From the NCBI RefSeq assembly GCF_022869805.1, contig NZ_CP094974.1, positions 62,001 to 126,000 on the forward strand: 64,000 bases of DNA, read 5' to 3'. The notes under the pieces are model-generated. The model was not told where the DNA came from. It ran no database searches and saw nothing but the letters and a program-made list of their open reading frames with translations. Positions 1-8,433 of the stretch are shown here, piece by piece. Numbering within the stretch: position 1 is the stretch's first letter; the number at the start of each line of letters is the position of its first letter. The DNA is from Halosolutus halophilus. Its GTDB lineage: Archaea; Halobacteriota; Halobacteria; Halobacteriales; Natrialbaceae. The translations under genes were made by a program, and so were the position numbers.

Positions 1-810
1 GATCTGCGAATCGCGGAGGATCGGGGTTCGTTCCTCGAGGTAGCCCCACTGGGAGTCCAGTTCCCGCATCGCGGCGGTGAGCCACTGGTCGTGGCGGGCC
101 TGTCCCTCCACGTAGTCGCGAAGCCGGCCGTCCCGGATCCGCCGGCGGACGATCCCCAGTTCCGCTCGCAGAGCGTTGACGTTGTGCTCGGCGCAGTCCT
201 CGCGGGTAAATTCCTCGCGCGGTTGCTGGCAGGCCGGGCAGGAACACGGCAACTCCTCCAGGTCTTCGAGGAAGTACGCCTCGTCGGTCGTGAGGTACCG
301 GCCCTCGGTGCCCTTCACGACGGCCGCGGTCTCGTCGAACAGGTCGACGCCGGCGTAGGCGAGCAGGGCGACGTTCCGGGGGGTCGCGACGCCCGAGAAG
401 AGGAGGGCCGTGTCGGTGGGAATCGCCTCGCGGACGTTCACGACGGCCTCGACGAGCGCCGCACCGTGGCCCGTTACGGACTGGCCGTTCGAGAGCGCGT
501 AGGCGTCGGTGCCCTGGGCTTCCGCACCGTCGCTCGAGACGACGGCGACGCTGGGGTAGTCGACGTCCGGGTGCTCGACGGCGAACGATTCCCGGACCTC
601 CGCGGCGGTGCCGCCGGGAAACGCCCGGTGGGGCAGGACGGTGAGCGTCGACTCGTCGCCCTCGGGGACCTCGCGGGCCGCCGACCAGAGCGATCCCGCG
701 TCCTCGAGGACGTCGTCGACGAGCGCGGGCGTCGTCCGGGGCGACGCGAGGCGGAGTTCGCCCACGCGCGCGGCCCCGTCGCGTGCGTGTACTTCGAAGT
801 ACTCGGTCAT
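1..810 (-). CDS. arcS: Archaeosine synthase ArcS (TgtA2), N-terminal 270 residues; gene runs off the window
   Basis: ArcS completes archaeosine (G+) at position 15 of archaeal tRNAs by converting the preQ0 base already inserted by TgtA. The visible 270 residues resemble the TgtA fold: a zinc-type CSCPAC motif at about residues 189-194, a following AEHN segment, and the same order of landmarks as the full TgtA encoded 6 kb away (6629-8110). The ATG at 808-810 is the first sensible start. The C-terminal half, with the PUA domain and the lysine-rich core typical of ArcS, lies beyond base 1. The short N-terminal catalytic part lacks the TDSGSFQ nucleophile motif of TgtA, which separates it from a true transglycosylase. 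Partial only because of the window edge. Confidence 0.88.
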   Translation of the reverse strand, partial: MTEYFEVHARDGAARVGELRLASPRTTPALVDDVLEDAGSLWSAAREVPEGDESTLTVLPHRAFPGGTAAEVRESFAVEHPDVDYPSVAVVSSDGAEAQGTDAYALSNGQSVTGHGAALVEAVVNVREAIPTDTALLFSGVATPRNVALLAYAGVDLFDETAAVVKGTEGRYLTTDEAYFLEDLEELPCSCPACQQPREEFTREDCAEHNVNALRAELGIVRRRIRDGRLRDYVEGQARHDQWLTAAMRELDSQWGYLEERTPILRDSQI

Positions 811-920
811 ACCCGATATGACCGCGGCGCGCGAAAGAGGTTGTCGATAGCCGTCGCGCCCCGATCGCCGACTGCACGCGGTCTCGAGTGCGCGATCGCT
901 CGTGACGTCGCGACGGTGAC

Positions 921-1316
921 TCACGCACTCGCCGATCGGCGGGACCGCGGCCAGATCGCGACGAGCACGTAACAGAGACCGAGCAGTCGGGTCGCGGGGA
1001 CCACCCACGGCTTCGGCTCGATCTCGTCGGGGTTCTCGTAGGCCGTTCGCAACGCAGCGTCGAGGAACGCCTCCGGGAGCACGAGCGCCGGCAGCCCGAC
1101 GGTGCCGAACAGGGGCCGCAGGCCGGGCCACGCCGACTCCCAGTTCCACGCGAGCCACAGTCCGACGACCCCCTCGACCCGGGCTATCGGGAGCGTCCAG
1201 ACCCGCAGTCGGGCGGTCCCGGGGTTCTCGAACGCGAGCAGTTCGCCCCGGGTCACGATCCGATCAGGGGCGGCGATCTCGACGGTGGCGAGGAGCGCGA
1301 GCAGCAGTCGTCTCAT
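921..1316 (-). CDS. Hypothetical small membrane protein
   Basis: A 131-residue protein of unknown function. It starts with a hydrophobic segment (MRRLLLALLATVEI), has a hydrophobic centre (VEGVVGLWLAWNW, GLPALVLPEAFLDAAL) and ends with a last membrane segment (LLGLCYVLVAIWP), so two to four membrane passes are likely. The ATG at 1314-1316 gives the hydrophobic N-terminus; the reading frame stays open upstream but that part is arginine-rich and looks like antisense noise. It lies about 110 bases downstream of arcS on the same strand. No catalytic motif is seen. Confidence 0.65.
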   Translation of the reverse strand: MRRLLLALLATVEIAAPDRIVTRGELLAFENPGTARLRVWTLPIARVEGVVGLWLAWNWESAWPGLRPLFGTVGLPALVLPEAFLDAALRTAYENPDEIEPKPWVVPATRLLGLCYVLVAIWPRSRRSASA

Positions 1317-1420
1317 AGGGGGAGGGACACCGCCCGGAAGGAAAATACCTCCACCCATCCCCGGGTCCGATCGACTGGCGCATCCCGCGAGTTCAACAGC
1401 AGCGGACTCGTACGGATCGT

Positions 1421-1681
1421 ATGGCCCCAGCATCGAATCGCGGTTCGGACGGCGACCGTTCGGGCCAGCCGATCGATCCGGATCGAATCGTCGCGACGAT
1501 CCGTGCCGCTCCGCGGCCGGTCGTGAACACGCGATACCTCGCGAACGAACTCGACGTCCCGGTGGATGTCCTGTTCGATCGGCTCGAGTCGATGGCCGAC
1601 GACGGCCGTCTCGAGACGTTCGAGATCCGGGACCGGTTCCACTGCTGGTATCTATCGCTCGACGAGGACCTCGAAGCATAG
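1421..1681 (+). CDS. Hypothetical small winged-helix-like protein
   Basis: An 86-residue acidic protein. After a disordered start it reads PIDPDRIVATIRAA, then TRYLANELDVPVDVLFDRLE and ADDGRLETFEI, the usual pattern of a winged helix-turn-helix (recognition helix followed by a short wing). Domain-only proteins of this kind are common in haloarchaea and usually have unknown targets. A DNA-binding role is inference from pattern only. It stands alone between two genes on the other strand. Confidence 0.6.
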   Translation: MAPASNRGSDGDRSGQPIDPDRIVATIRAAPRPVVNTRYLANELDVPVDVLFDRLESMADDGRLETFEIRDRFHCWYLSLDEDLEA

Positions 1682-1717
1682 CGAGCGGTGGCCCTCGTGC
1701 TGGTGCCGACAGCGGTC

Positions 1718-2077
1718 TCAGTCCCGATCGACGAAGGTCGCCGTCGCGGAGGTGTGCCCGCGGTTGAACGAGAGAATCTTGGCCCGGATCACGTCCGTCT
1801 CGGCGAGTCCGCCGGGCAGGTCCTCGACGAAGACGACGAACCCCTCGACCTTGCAGACGGCCTGGCGCTCGCCGGAGTGGTGGGTGGTGAACTCCTCGAT
1901 CGCGACCGTCCGGACGTCGCCGATCTCGACCGGCGGGTCGCGTTCCTGGGCTTCCCTGTGTCGGTCCCAGGACTCCCGTTGCTCTCCGGATCGTCCGCCG
2001 CGGAAGCGCCTGACCAGCCACGACGCGAACAGCACCGTCGCGAGCACGCCGAGAGCGATCGCTGTTGCCCCGATCAT
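1718..2077 (-). CDS. Membrane-anchored TRAM-domain protein
   Basis: A 119-residue protein with one N-terminal membrane segment (ATAIALGVLATVLFASWLV) followed by a basic stretch and, from about residue 50, a TRAM-type beta-barrel: PVEIGDVRTVAIEEF, then KVEGFVVFVEDL, VIRAKILSF and TSATATFV. TRAM domains bind RNA; stand-alone haloarchaeal TRAM proteins are common, some act as RNA chaperones. The membrane anchor would put the RNA-binding domain at the cytoplasmic face. The substrate is unknown. The start places the hydrophobic segment right at the N-terminus. Confidence 0.78.
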   Translation of the reverse strand: MIGATAIALGVLATVLFASWLVRRFRGGRSGEQRESWDRHREAQERDPPVEIGDVRTVAIEEFTTHHSGERQAVCKVEGFVVFVEDLPGGLAETDVIRAKILSFNRGHTSATATFVDRD

Positions 2078-2205
2078 ACGGGGAGTGTACGGGGCCTCGT
2101 CTTTGTCTTTCTGGTGTCGGCGCGTCTCGGGACCCGGTACCGAGGGCGCGACTACGATCGCGACCCGGTGCGTCGGTCACCCATTCGTGAATTGGACCAG
2201 ATCAG

Positions 2206-2212
2206 GTTTACT
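2206..2212 (+). promoter_or_regulatory. TATA box of nosL
   Basis: GTTTACT sits about 25 bases before the nosL ATG at 2234, the spacing of a haloarchaeal TATA box to a leaderless start. Confidence 0.5.
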
Positions 2213-2233
2213 CCGACACTCCCAAGATCCGGT

Positions 2234-2824
2234 ATGGACGAACGACCCGCATCGTTCGGTACCGAACGAAGATCGACCCGTCGAACCGTGCTGGGCGCCG
2301 TCGGGGCCGGCGCGCTCGGATCGATCGCCGGCTGCCTCGGCGGGGACGAGACGGCGGACGTCCCGGAACCGATCAGTATCGCCGAAGACCGGGGATGTGA
2401 CAACTGCACGATGGTCATCGGGAACTATCCCGGCCCGGCCGGACAGGCCCATTACGAGGACCCGACGGCGGTGCTCGACGAGGACCGCCCGGCCCAGTTC
2501 TGTAGTTCGCTGTGTACGTACACGTTCACCCTCGACCAGGACGTCGATCCCACGGTCAGCTACCTGACGGATTACTCGACGGTCGAGTACGACATCGAAG
2601 AGGGTGACGAGGGTCCCGTGATCTCTCGCCACCTCGACGCCGACGGGTTCGGGGACCGATCGGGCCTGACGCTGATCGCCGACAGCGACGTGGGCGGTGC
2701 CATGGGGGACTCGCTCGTTCCGTTCAGCGACGGCGACGACGCCGCGGCGTTTCAGGAGGAATACGGCGGCGATAGCTACGAGGACGGCGAGGTCACGCGA
2801 GAACTCATCATGTCGCTGATGTAG
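2234..2824 (+). CDS. nosL: NosL family copper-binding lipoprotein
   Basis: NosL delivers copper for maturation of extracytoplasmic copper enzymes, classically nitrous oxide reductase NosZ. The 196-residue protein begins with a twin-arginine region (STRRTVLGAVGAG) and a lipobox ending SIAGC (Cys34), so it should be a Tat-exported lipoprotein. The copper site is intact: CDNCTM (Cys55, Cys58, Met60), then FCSSLC (Cys90, Cys94). The C-terminus has the family signature AMGDSLVPFSDGDDAAAF. It faces nosDFY, which converge on it. The ATG at 2234 is chosen because it gives the Tat signal; the frame is open upstream but without sense. No nosZ is present in the window, so the client enzyme is unknown. 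Confidence 0.9.
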   Translation: MDERPASFGTERRSTRRTVLGAVGAGALGSIAGCLGGDETADVPEPISIAEDRGCDNCTMVIGNYPGPAGQAHYEDPTAVLDEDRPAQFCSSLCTYTFTLDQDVDPTVSYLTDYSTVEYDIEEGDEGPVISRHLDADGFGDRSGLTLIADSDVGGAMGDSLVPFSDGDDAAAFQEEYGGDSYEDGEVTRELIMSLM

Positions 2825-2918
2825 GTGTCGCCGCCTGCGTCACGATCGGAGGTATCGCGGTTGCGAGGGATCCGCCGACCGGATCCAGGACTCGGACCGA
2901 CGCACTCTTTTCGGGGAT

Positions 2919-3815
2919 TCACCGGTTCAGTACCCACGCCGCGAATCCGAGCGAACCGAGCGTCCAGACGGCGAGGCTCGCCAGGCTCGCGATCGGCGAG
3001 GCGACCGCCGGCCCGGTCCCCGCCGCGACGACGATCGCACTCTCGAAGACGAGCCCCCGATACGCGCTGAGGGGGCTGGCCGCGAGCGAGTAGACGAGTT
3101 CCGCGTCGCCGATCGCGCCGGCCGACACCCCGAACGCGATCGCCAGGTCGAGGCCGACCAGCAGGACGACGAGCGCGACGACCGCCAGCGCGAGCGCGCT
3201 CCGCGTGCCGCTGACCGCGGCCGAGATCGCGATCGCGACGGCGAGCACCGCCAGCGCGAACAGGGCTGTCAGGACGACGAATCGGGCGAACAGGACCGGG
3301 GAATCGGCCCCCGAGTGGGACGCGTAGAGCGATAGCGCGTCGTCCTCGAAGCGGAACACCGCGGCGGCGACGACCGCGAGCGGGACGACGACGGTGACGA
3401 GGAGGCCGATCGCCCGCCCGGCGTAGACGCCGAGGACGATCTCGCGGTGGGAGACGGGGTAGGTCTCCAGCACGTCGAGTTCGCCGCGTTGCTCGTCGCC
3501 GAGGATGGCGCGATAGCCGAAGGCGACGGCGACTACCGGCACGAGTAACTCCAGGGGCGTGAGCAGGTCGACCAGCGTCGGGACGTAGCCGGCCCGGACG
3601 CTCCCGCCCACCCAGGCGATCCCCAGGAGGACGGCGGCGAACGCCAGCCCGAGCACGAAGAACGTCCGGGTCCGGACGATCGTCCGGAGTTCCCGACCGA
3701 CGATCGTCGCGAGACGGCGTTTCGGGTCGGGGGCGGCCGGCCGCGCGCGATCGGTCTCGCTCGCGTCCTCCCGGACGGCCGTCCGGGGTTCCGAAGACTG
3801 TAGCTCGCCGCTCAT
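2919..3815 (-). CDS. nosY: ABC transporter permease NosY
   Basis: The membrane subunit of the NosDFY ABC complex that works in copper-centre maturation. The 298-residue protein has a cytoplasmic N-terminus with RRLATIVGRELRTIVRTRTF followed by six predicted membrane segments (FFVLGLAFAAVLLGIAWV; LLVPVVAVAFGYRA; LLVTVVVPLAVVAAAVF; VVLTALFALAVLAVAIAI; ALALAVVALVVLLVGLDLAIAF; the C-terminal LASLAVWTLGSLGFAAWVL). The motif RGELDVLETYPVSHREIVLG is the coupling region typical of ABC-2/NosY permeases. Its ATG overlaps the nosF stop codon by four bases, so translation is probably coupled. Third gene of the nosD-nosF-nosY operon. Confidence 0.88.
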   Translation of the reverse strand: MSGELQSSEPRTAVREDASETDRARPAAPDPKRRLATIVGRELRTIVRTRTFFVLGLAFAAVLLGIAWVGGSVRAGYVPTLVDLLTPLELLVPVVAVAFGYRAILGDEQRGELDVLETYPVSHREIVLGVYAGRAIGLLVTVVVPLAVVAAAVFRFEDDALSLYASHSGADSPVLFARFVVLTALFALAVLAVAIAISAAVSGTRSALALAVVALVVLLVGLDLAIAFGVSAGAIGDAELVYSLAASPLSAYRGLVFESAIVVAAGTGPAVASPIASLASLAVWTLGSLGFAAWVLNR

Positions 3816-4549
3816 GCGTGTCCCCCCTGTACCCGGACGGTATCGAGATCGCCGCCGATCGCGGCCTCGTAGACCGACCACAGCGAGTCGGCGTCGAGTT
3901 CGTCCCGCAGTTCCGCGGTCGAGCCCCGCCGCACGATCCGTCCGTCCGCGAGCACCAGCACGCGATCGGCGACCCGTTCGACGAGTTCCAGGTCGTGGGA
4001 ACTCAGCAGGACCGCGATTCCGTCGTCGGCGAGGTCCGCCACGACATCGAACACGTGCATGCTCATCCCCGGATCGAGGCCGCTGCCGGGTTCGTCGAGG
4101 ACGACGACGGGCGGGTCGCCGATCGTCGCCTGTGCGATGCCGAGCAACCGCGTCATGCCGCCGGAGAGCGCCTCGACCGGTCGATCGGCCGCGTCAGCGA
4201 GTCCGACCCGATCGAGGTGAGCCGTCGCGGCGGTTTCGTCGCCCCCCACGAGCGACGCGTAGAACTCGAGCGTCTCGAGGCACGTGAACCCGGGCCGGAA
4301 CGCGGGGTGTTGGGGAAGGTAGCCGATCCGCCGCGCCGTCTCGGGACCGTGGTACGCGATCTCGCCCGCCGTCGGCTCGTGGAGGCCGGCGAGCGATCGG
4401 ATCAGCGTCGTCTTGCCGGAGCCGTTCGGGCCGATCAGGGCCGTCACGGTCCCGCGCCGGAGGGTCGCGGAGACGTTCTCCAGGACGGAGATCGTCCCGT
4501 AGTCGTGATCGATGTCGGTCGCGTCGAGTATCGGTGGCGTGTCAGTCAT
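3812..4549 (-). CDS. nosF: ABC transporter ATP-binding protein NosF
   Basis: The ATPase of NosDFY. All ABC motifs are visible in the 245 residues: Walker A GPNGSGKTT, Q-loop GYLPQHP, signature LSGGM, Walker B VVVLDEPGSGLDP and the switch histidine in LLSSHDLELV. The LSGGMTRLLGIAQA region is typical of ABC-2 type ATPases. It begins eight bases before the nosD stop and ends overlapping nosY by four bases, so the three genes form a tightly packed operon. The start codon is ATG at 4547-4549. Confidence 0.92.
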   Translation of the reverse strand: MTDTPPILDATDIDHDYGTISVLENVSATLRRGTVTALIGPNGSGKTTLIRSLAGLHEPTAGEIAYHGPETARRIGYLPQHPAFRPGFTCLETLEFYASLVGGDETAATAHLDRVGLADAADRPVEALSGGMTRLLGIAQATIGDPPVVVLDEPGSGLDPGMSMHVFDVVADLADDGIAVLLSSHDLELVERVADRVLVLADGRIVRRGSTAELRDELDADSLWSVYEAAIGGDLDTVRVQGGHA

Positions 4550-6479
4550 GGGTCGTCCGTGTCGTCTCGTAGCATGTCCAGGCGTGCTCGGCCCACTCGG
4601 TGCGATCGAGCAGTTCCGGGTTGTTCGGTTCGCAGGTCGGTGCCTGGTCGACGATACTGCCGGTTCGCATCCCGGGGACCGAGCCCTCGAGTCCGGCGAG
4701 GGCCCTGAGTGCGGGTGCCCGGACGAGCGTCGGCGCACCGTCCGTCCGGTGCAAGCGCCCGTCGATGGCGTCCGTGGGGGAGTACGACAGGTCGGCCCGG
4801 TCGCCGTCGGCGACGGTGGCACTGCCCTGCCAGTAGTTCCCGGTGTCGCCATCGCTCCAGACCCGGAGCGGCCCCGACCTCGCGTCGGCGTGTGCGTCGT
4901 TCCCGACGAAGTCGTTCCCGACGACGCGGTTCGTCGGGAGCATGGCGGAGACCTCCGCACCCACGTCGTTGCCGACGATCACGTTGTCCTCGTAGATCGA
5001 CGCGGTCGAGCCGACGAGAAGCCCGAGTTCGGAGTCCGCGACGAGGTTCGATGCGACGTAGGTGTCGCTTCCGCCCGTACTGAGGGCGAGCGCCGTGTCC
5101 CGGACCGTGTTCCCGACGACCGCGTTTCGCACGGGTCCAGTCATGATGTAGATTCCGGCGTTCTGCTGGCCACGAAGCTCGTTGTCCGCGATCAGGGCGT
5201 CGTTCGTGTGCATCAGGTGGACGCCGAGCTGGTTCCCCTCGACCACGTTCGAGCGAATGACGGCGGTCGGTGAGCGGAAGAAGTAAATGCCGTTCCTGCC
5301 GCCCAGAACCGTCGAATCCTCGACGACGACCGGCGAGTGGTACAGCAGCATGCCGGCGAGCCCGTCGGACGGGTCCTCGGGCCCTCTCACCGTAACGTTC
5401 CGGATGACGGCGTCCGTGCTCTCGTACGTGATGATCCCGCTCGCCGGGGTGTCGATTCGGACGTCCTCGACCAGGAGTTCCTCGGCGGTATAGGCCCCGA
5501 TCCCGGCGTCGGTGCCGGCGTAGTACTTCGTGAAGGTGGCGTCCCAGGCCTCGTCGTCCATCTCGACGGGGAGTTCCTCGCCGCCTTTCGTCCTGTTTCC
5601 GACGCCCTCGATATCGAGCCCCTGGATCGCGGCCCGATCGGTCGTGACGGTAATCACCGTGCCGTTGCCGTCGCCACGGATCGTCGCGTTCCCCTCGCCG
5701 GCGAGCGTGATCGGGCGATCGATCTCGATCGTCTCCGCGTAGGTCCCCTCGGGAACGACGACGGTGGTGTTCGCCGGTGCGTCGTCGATCGCCGCCTGGA
5801 CGGTGTCCGCGTCCTCGCCGACGACGACCGACGTCGGTCGCTCCGCGAGCCGTGCGGTCGCGTCGACCCGCTCGTCAGCCAGGTCGCGCCGATCGTCGAC
5901 GCGGTTGCGGGCGACGGTCGCGTCGTCGCTCTCGAAGGGCACCTCGAGCAGCGAGTCCCACGCGTGGAGCGTGCCGCCGTGGGCCTCGGCGAACGCCGCC
6001 GCCTCGTCGCGATCGGCGAACGAGACGACGGTGTCCCCGGCGGGCGTTCGCGCGTCGCTGTCGACGACGTACCACGCCTCCTGGGCCTCGATCCAGCCGG
6101 GGGATCGATCGGTGACCGGGTACCCCTCCTCGGTCAACTCGATCCCCGTCTCGCTGTAGTCGGAGACGTACACCGCCAGCGGGTGGCCGAACCGCTGTTC
6201 GTGGTCCGGCTCGCGCTGATCCTCGACGAACGTTTCGACGCCGTAGTAGCCGACGACGTACCGGTACTGTGAGTAGAACACCTGTGTGCGGGGGAGTGCG
6301 ACGTCGTCGCCGAGCGCGTACTCGGCCTCGAGCGTGAGGCCGACGGGGACCGTCTCGTCGAACGCGACGGGATCGGGCGTCGTCGACCCGACGTCGACGG
6401 CGAACAGTCCGACGCCGCCGCCGAGAACGACGACGACGAGAAGACCCAGAAATATCGTGTTACGAGACAGGACGGGCAC
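4542..6479 (-). CDS. nosD: NosD beta-helix protein with an N-terminal NosL-like domain
   Basis: Extracytoplasmic partner of NosFY. The 645-residue protein has a signal-anchor (TIFLGLLVVVVLGGGVGLFAV, residues 8-28). Residues about 63-180 resemble NosL: VYVSDYSETGIE and VSFADRDEAAAFAEAHGGT line up with YLTDYSTVEYD and VPFSDGDDAAAFQEEYGG of the NosL at 2234-2824, but the metal cysteines are absent. Residues about 215-560 form a right-handed beta-helix (CASH/parallel repeats: TVQAAIDDAPANTTVVVPEG, then repeated I.DN.I.GN motifs). A C-terminal CEPNNPELLDRTEWAEHAWTC holds two cysteines. The start is GTG, 26 bases downstream of a clear TATA box, which fixes it. NosL-NosD fusions are reported as plausible from the two family profiles; I infer this one by direct comparison. 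Confidence 0.88.
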   Translation of the reverse strand: MPVLSRNTIFLGLLVVVVLGGGVGLFAVDVGSTTPDPVAFDETVPVGLTLEAEYALGDDVALPRTQVFYSQYRYVVGYYGVETFVEDQREPDHEQRFGHPLAVYVSDYSETGIELTEEGYPVTDRSPGWIEAQEAWYVVDSDARTPAGDTVVSFADRDEAAAFAEAHGGTLHAWDSLLEVPFESDDATVARNRVDDRRDLADERVDATARLAERPTSVVVGEDADTVQAAIDDAPANTTVVVPEGTYAETIEIDRPITLAGEGNATIRGDGNGTVITVTTDRAAIQGLDIEGVGNRTKGGEELPVEMDDEAWDATFTKYYAGTDAGIGAYTAEELLVEDVRIDTPASGIITYESTDAVIRNVTVRGPEDPSDGLAGMLLYHSPVVVEDSTVLGGRNGIYFFRSPTAVIRSNVVEGNQLGVHLMHTNDALIADNELRGQQNAGIYIMTGPVRNAVVGNTVRDTALALSTGGSDTYVASNLVADSELGLLVGSTASIYEDNVIVGNDVGAEVSAMLPTNRVVGNDFVGNDAHADARSGPLRVWSDGDTGNYWQGSATVADGDRADLSYSPTDAIDGRLHRTDGAPTLVRAPALRALAGLEGSVPGMRTGSIVDQAPTCEPNNPELLDRTEWAEHAWTCYETTRTTHD

Positions 6480-6500
6480 GTCCGATCGTTGGGACCTGCG

Positions 6501-6510
6501 AAAAATATAC
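6501..6510 (-). promoter_or_regulatory. TATA box of the nosDFY operon
   Basis: Read on the minus strand, GTATATTTTT lies about 26 bases before the GTG start of nosD. This supports a leaderless transcript and the GTG start. Confidence 0.65.
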
Positions 6511-6628
6511 AGTCTGGTTCACATCTCGAACGGAACCGTGCTCGTCCGCACAGGTAGTGGAACCGCCGACGGTGGGCGCTTGGCTGCTGGGCTGTACCGA
6601 TCGCCGACGGGACTCCTGTCCGGGCGGT

Positions 6629-8110
6629 TCACGCGCAGTCGTCGTCCAGGTCGATCAACGCCACGCCGTCCGGCACCCGTTCGAGCACGTCCGCGGGCCA
6701 CCCGCGGTGGGCGAGCGCGAACTCGGTCTCCGGATTCGCGTCGACGAGTCGCGCGACGCCGTCCGCCGCGGCCGCGAGGGCCGATCGATCGGTCCGTTCG
6801 GGGACCTCGGCGGTGAGCGGGTAGCTCTTCGAGAGGGCCCGCGGGAACGGGCCGAACGGTGGTTCGACGCGCCACGAATCGTCGAACCCGCTCCCGTCGG
6901 CCGATCGTCCCTCCGTGAGCAACAGCGAGTCGGGGACGGCCAGTCGATCGAGGCGCTGGTGGTGGCGGACGACTTCGGGCCGGCGGGCGCTCTCGTGGGA
7001 GGTGTAGAAGAACGACCCTTTCGAGACGGGATCGGTGCGCTCTAGCTGGGCGGCGTGATCCAGCAGGGTACGGTAACCGTCGAGCATGGCGGGGTGGGCG
7101 CGAGCGCGCTGTTCGACGAGTTCGAGGAGGTTGCCCGTGCGGATCGCCTCCTTGATCCGGCGGATCTCCGCGAAGGTGGCGTGGAGGTTGTGCGCGGCCA
7201 GTTCTTCCTCGCGATCCCGGTCGGGCAGCGCCCGCAGATCGGCGGGATCGTGCTCGAGACAGACCGGACAGGAGCAGGGGAGATACTCCAGGTCGTCGAG
7301 GTGCCGGGTACCGCGGACGGTGAGGTATCGATCGTCGCGGGCGTACAGGGCGTAGGCCGCCGAGTCGAAGAGGTCACAGCCCATCGCGACGGCGAGCGCG
7401 AACATCATCGGGTGGCCGGCACCGAAGAGGTGGACCGGCGCGTCCGCGCCCAGCCCGCGTTTGGCGCCGGCGACGACGTCGACCATGTCGTCGTAGCGGT
7501 AGTCGTTCATCAGGGGGACGACCGCGCCGACGGGGAAGACGTCGAGCCCGGTTCCGTCGGCGTCCCGACCCGCCTTCTCCCGGAGGTCCGGATAGGTCGA
7601 ACCCTGTACGGGTGCGTTGACGAGCATCTCACCCGTGTCGACGCGGTCGGCGATCTCGAGGCGTTCCTGGGTGGTCGCGAGTTCCCGTTCGGCCTGTTCG
7701 CGGGCGACGTCCGGCGGCGTCGGAATGTCGACCGGCGTTCCGATGTCCGAGCCGATCGCGTGCTGGAACTTGAGGATCTCCTCGGTGGTGACGTCGATCT
7801 CGCCGTATTCGGAGAGCTGAAAGGAACCGGAGTCGGTCATGATCGCGCCGGGGAAGTCGAGTACGTCGTGGAGGCCGTCTTCGAGGGCGGCGTCGCGGAC
7901 GTCGTCGGTTCCGTAGATGATGTAGGAGTTCGTGATGAGGATCTCGGCACCGAACTCCTCGGCGAGCCGGCGGGGGCTGATCGTGTCCAAATTCGGATTG
8001 ATCACCGGCAAGAGGGCGGGCGTCTCGACGGTGACGTCGGCGCGCGGCACCGTGAGTTCGCCGATTCGGCCGCCAGCGTCGGTATCCTGCAGTTCGAAGC
8101 ACTCGCGCAT
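6629..8110 (-). CDS. tgtA: tRNA-guanine(15) transglycosylase TgtA
   Basis: Exchanges guanine-15 for preQ0 in archaeal tRNAs, the step before ArcS. The 493 residues start with [20 protein letters not shown], typical of haloarchaeal TgtA. Catalytic landmarks: TDSGSFQ (Asp93), the nucleophile-bearing region PVDIPTPPD, and a zinc site CSCPVC (Cys279, Cys281, Cys284) with a later AAHNLH histidine. The C-terminal part carries the C1/C2 extension; a PUA domain is not obvious. The ATG at 8108-8110 is chosen over an in-frame ATG 84 bases upstream because homologues begin with this MRECFEL sequence. Partner arcS lies 5.8 kb away with the nos genes between. Confidence 0.94.
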   Translation of the reverse strand: MRECFELQDTDAGGRIGELTVPRADVTVETPALLPVINPNLDTISPRRLAEEFGAEILITNSYIIYGTDDVRDAALEDGLHDVLDFPGAIMTDSGSFQLSEYGEIDVTTEEILKFQHAIGSDIGTPVDIPTPPDVAREQAERELATTQERLEIADRVDTGEMLVNAPVQGSTYPDLREKAGRDADGTGLDVFPVGAVVPLMNDYRYDDMVDVVAGAKRGLGADAPVHLFGAGHPMMFALAVAMGCDLFDSAAYALYARDDRYLTVRGTRHLDDLEYLPCSCPVCLEHDPADLRALPDRDREEELAAHNLHATFAEIRRIKEAIRTGNLLELVEQRARAHPAMLDGYRTLLDHAAQLERTDPVSKGSFFYTSHESARRPEVVRHHQRLDRLAVPDSLLLTEGRSADGSGFDDSWRVEPPFGPFPRALSKSYPLTAEVPERTDRSALAAAADGVARLVDANPETEFALAHRGWPADVLERVPDGVALIDLDDDCA

Positions 8111-8433
8111 CGATCGAGCGTTGGAGCGTCCGACGTAAGTCATGACGGTTTTCGACCGGACGCCGATCGAATTTCTGCGCCTCGATCGGTCCACTTGGAG
8201 ACGAGCGTGCTGGTAACGTCGTGTTCCGTCCCGTCAACGATAATCGAGAAGGGGGGTGCAAGCACAACTGACGTTCGTCACTATCCGGAGGCGAAACCAT
8301 CACCGGAGACACGCAATCCGACAAGTGAACTGAATATCAATACCGTTGTATGGGTTCCAATTGACGGTTTCACGAGGGCAATGCTGTAACAGTCACCTCG
8401 TTTTAGCCGGAAGACCGCTGTAAACCGGAGTGC
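8111..8433. other. Intergenic region between tgtA and the acidic secreted protein gene
   Basis: About 320 bases without a gene. It must hold the promoters of the divergent neighbours. TTTTAG at 8401-8406, about 30 bases before the ATG at 8434, is a plausible TATA element, and GGAG at 8427-8430 a possible ribosome binding site. No repeat or hairpin stands out. Confidence 0.5.

Noticed and set aside
2234-6479. Reading the nos genes as proof of denitrification
   Set aside because: No nosZ or other denitrification gene is in the window; NosDFY-L alone only indicate copper-centre maturation.
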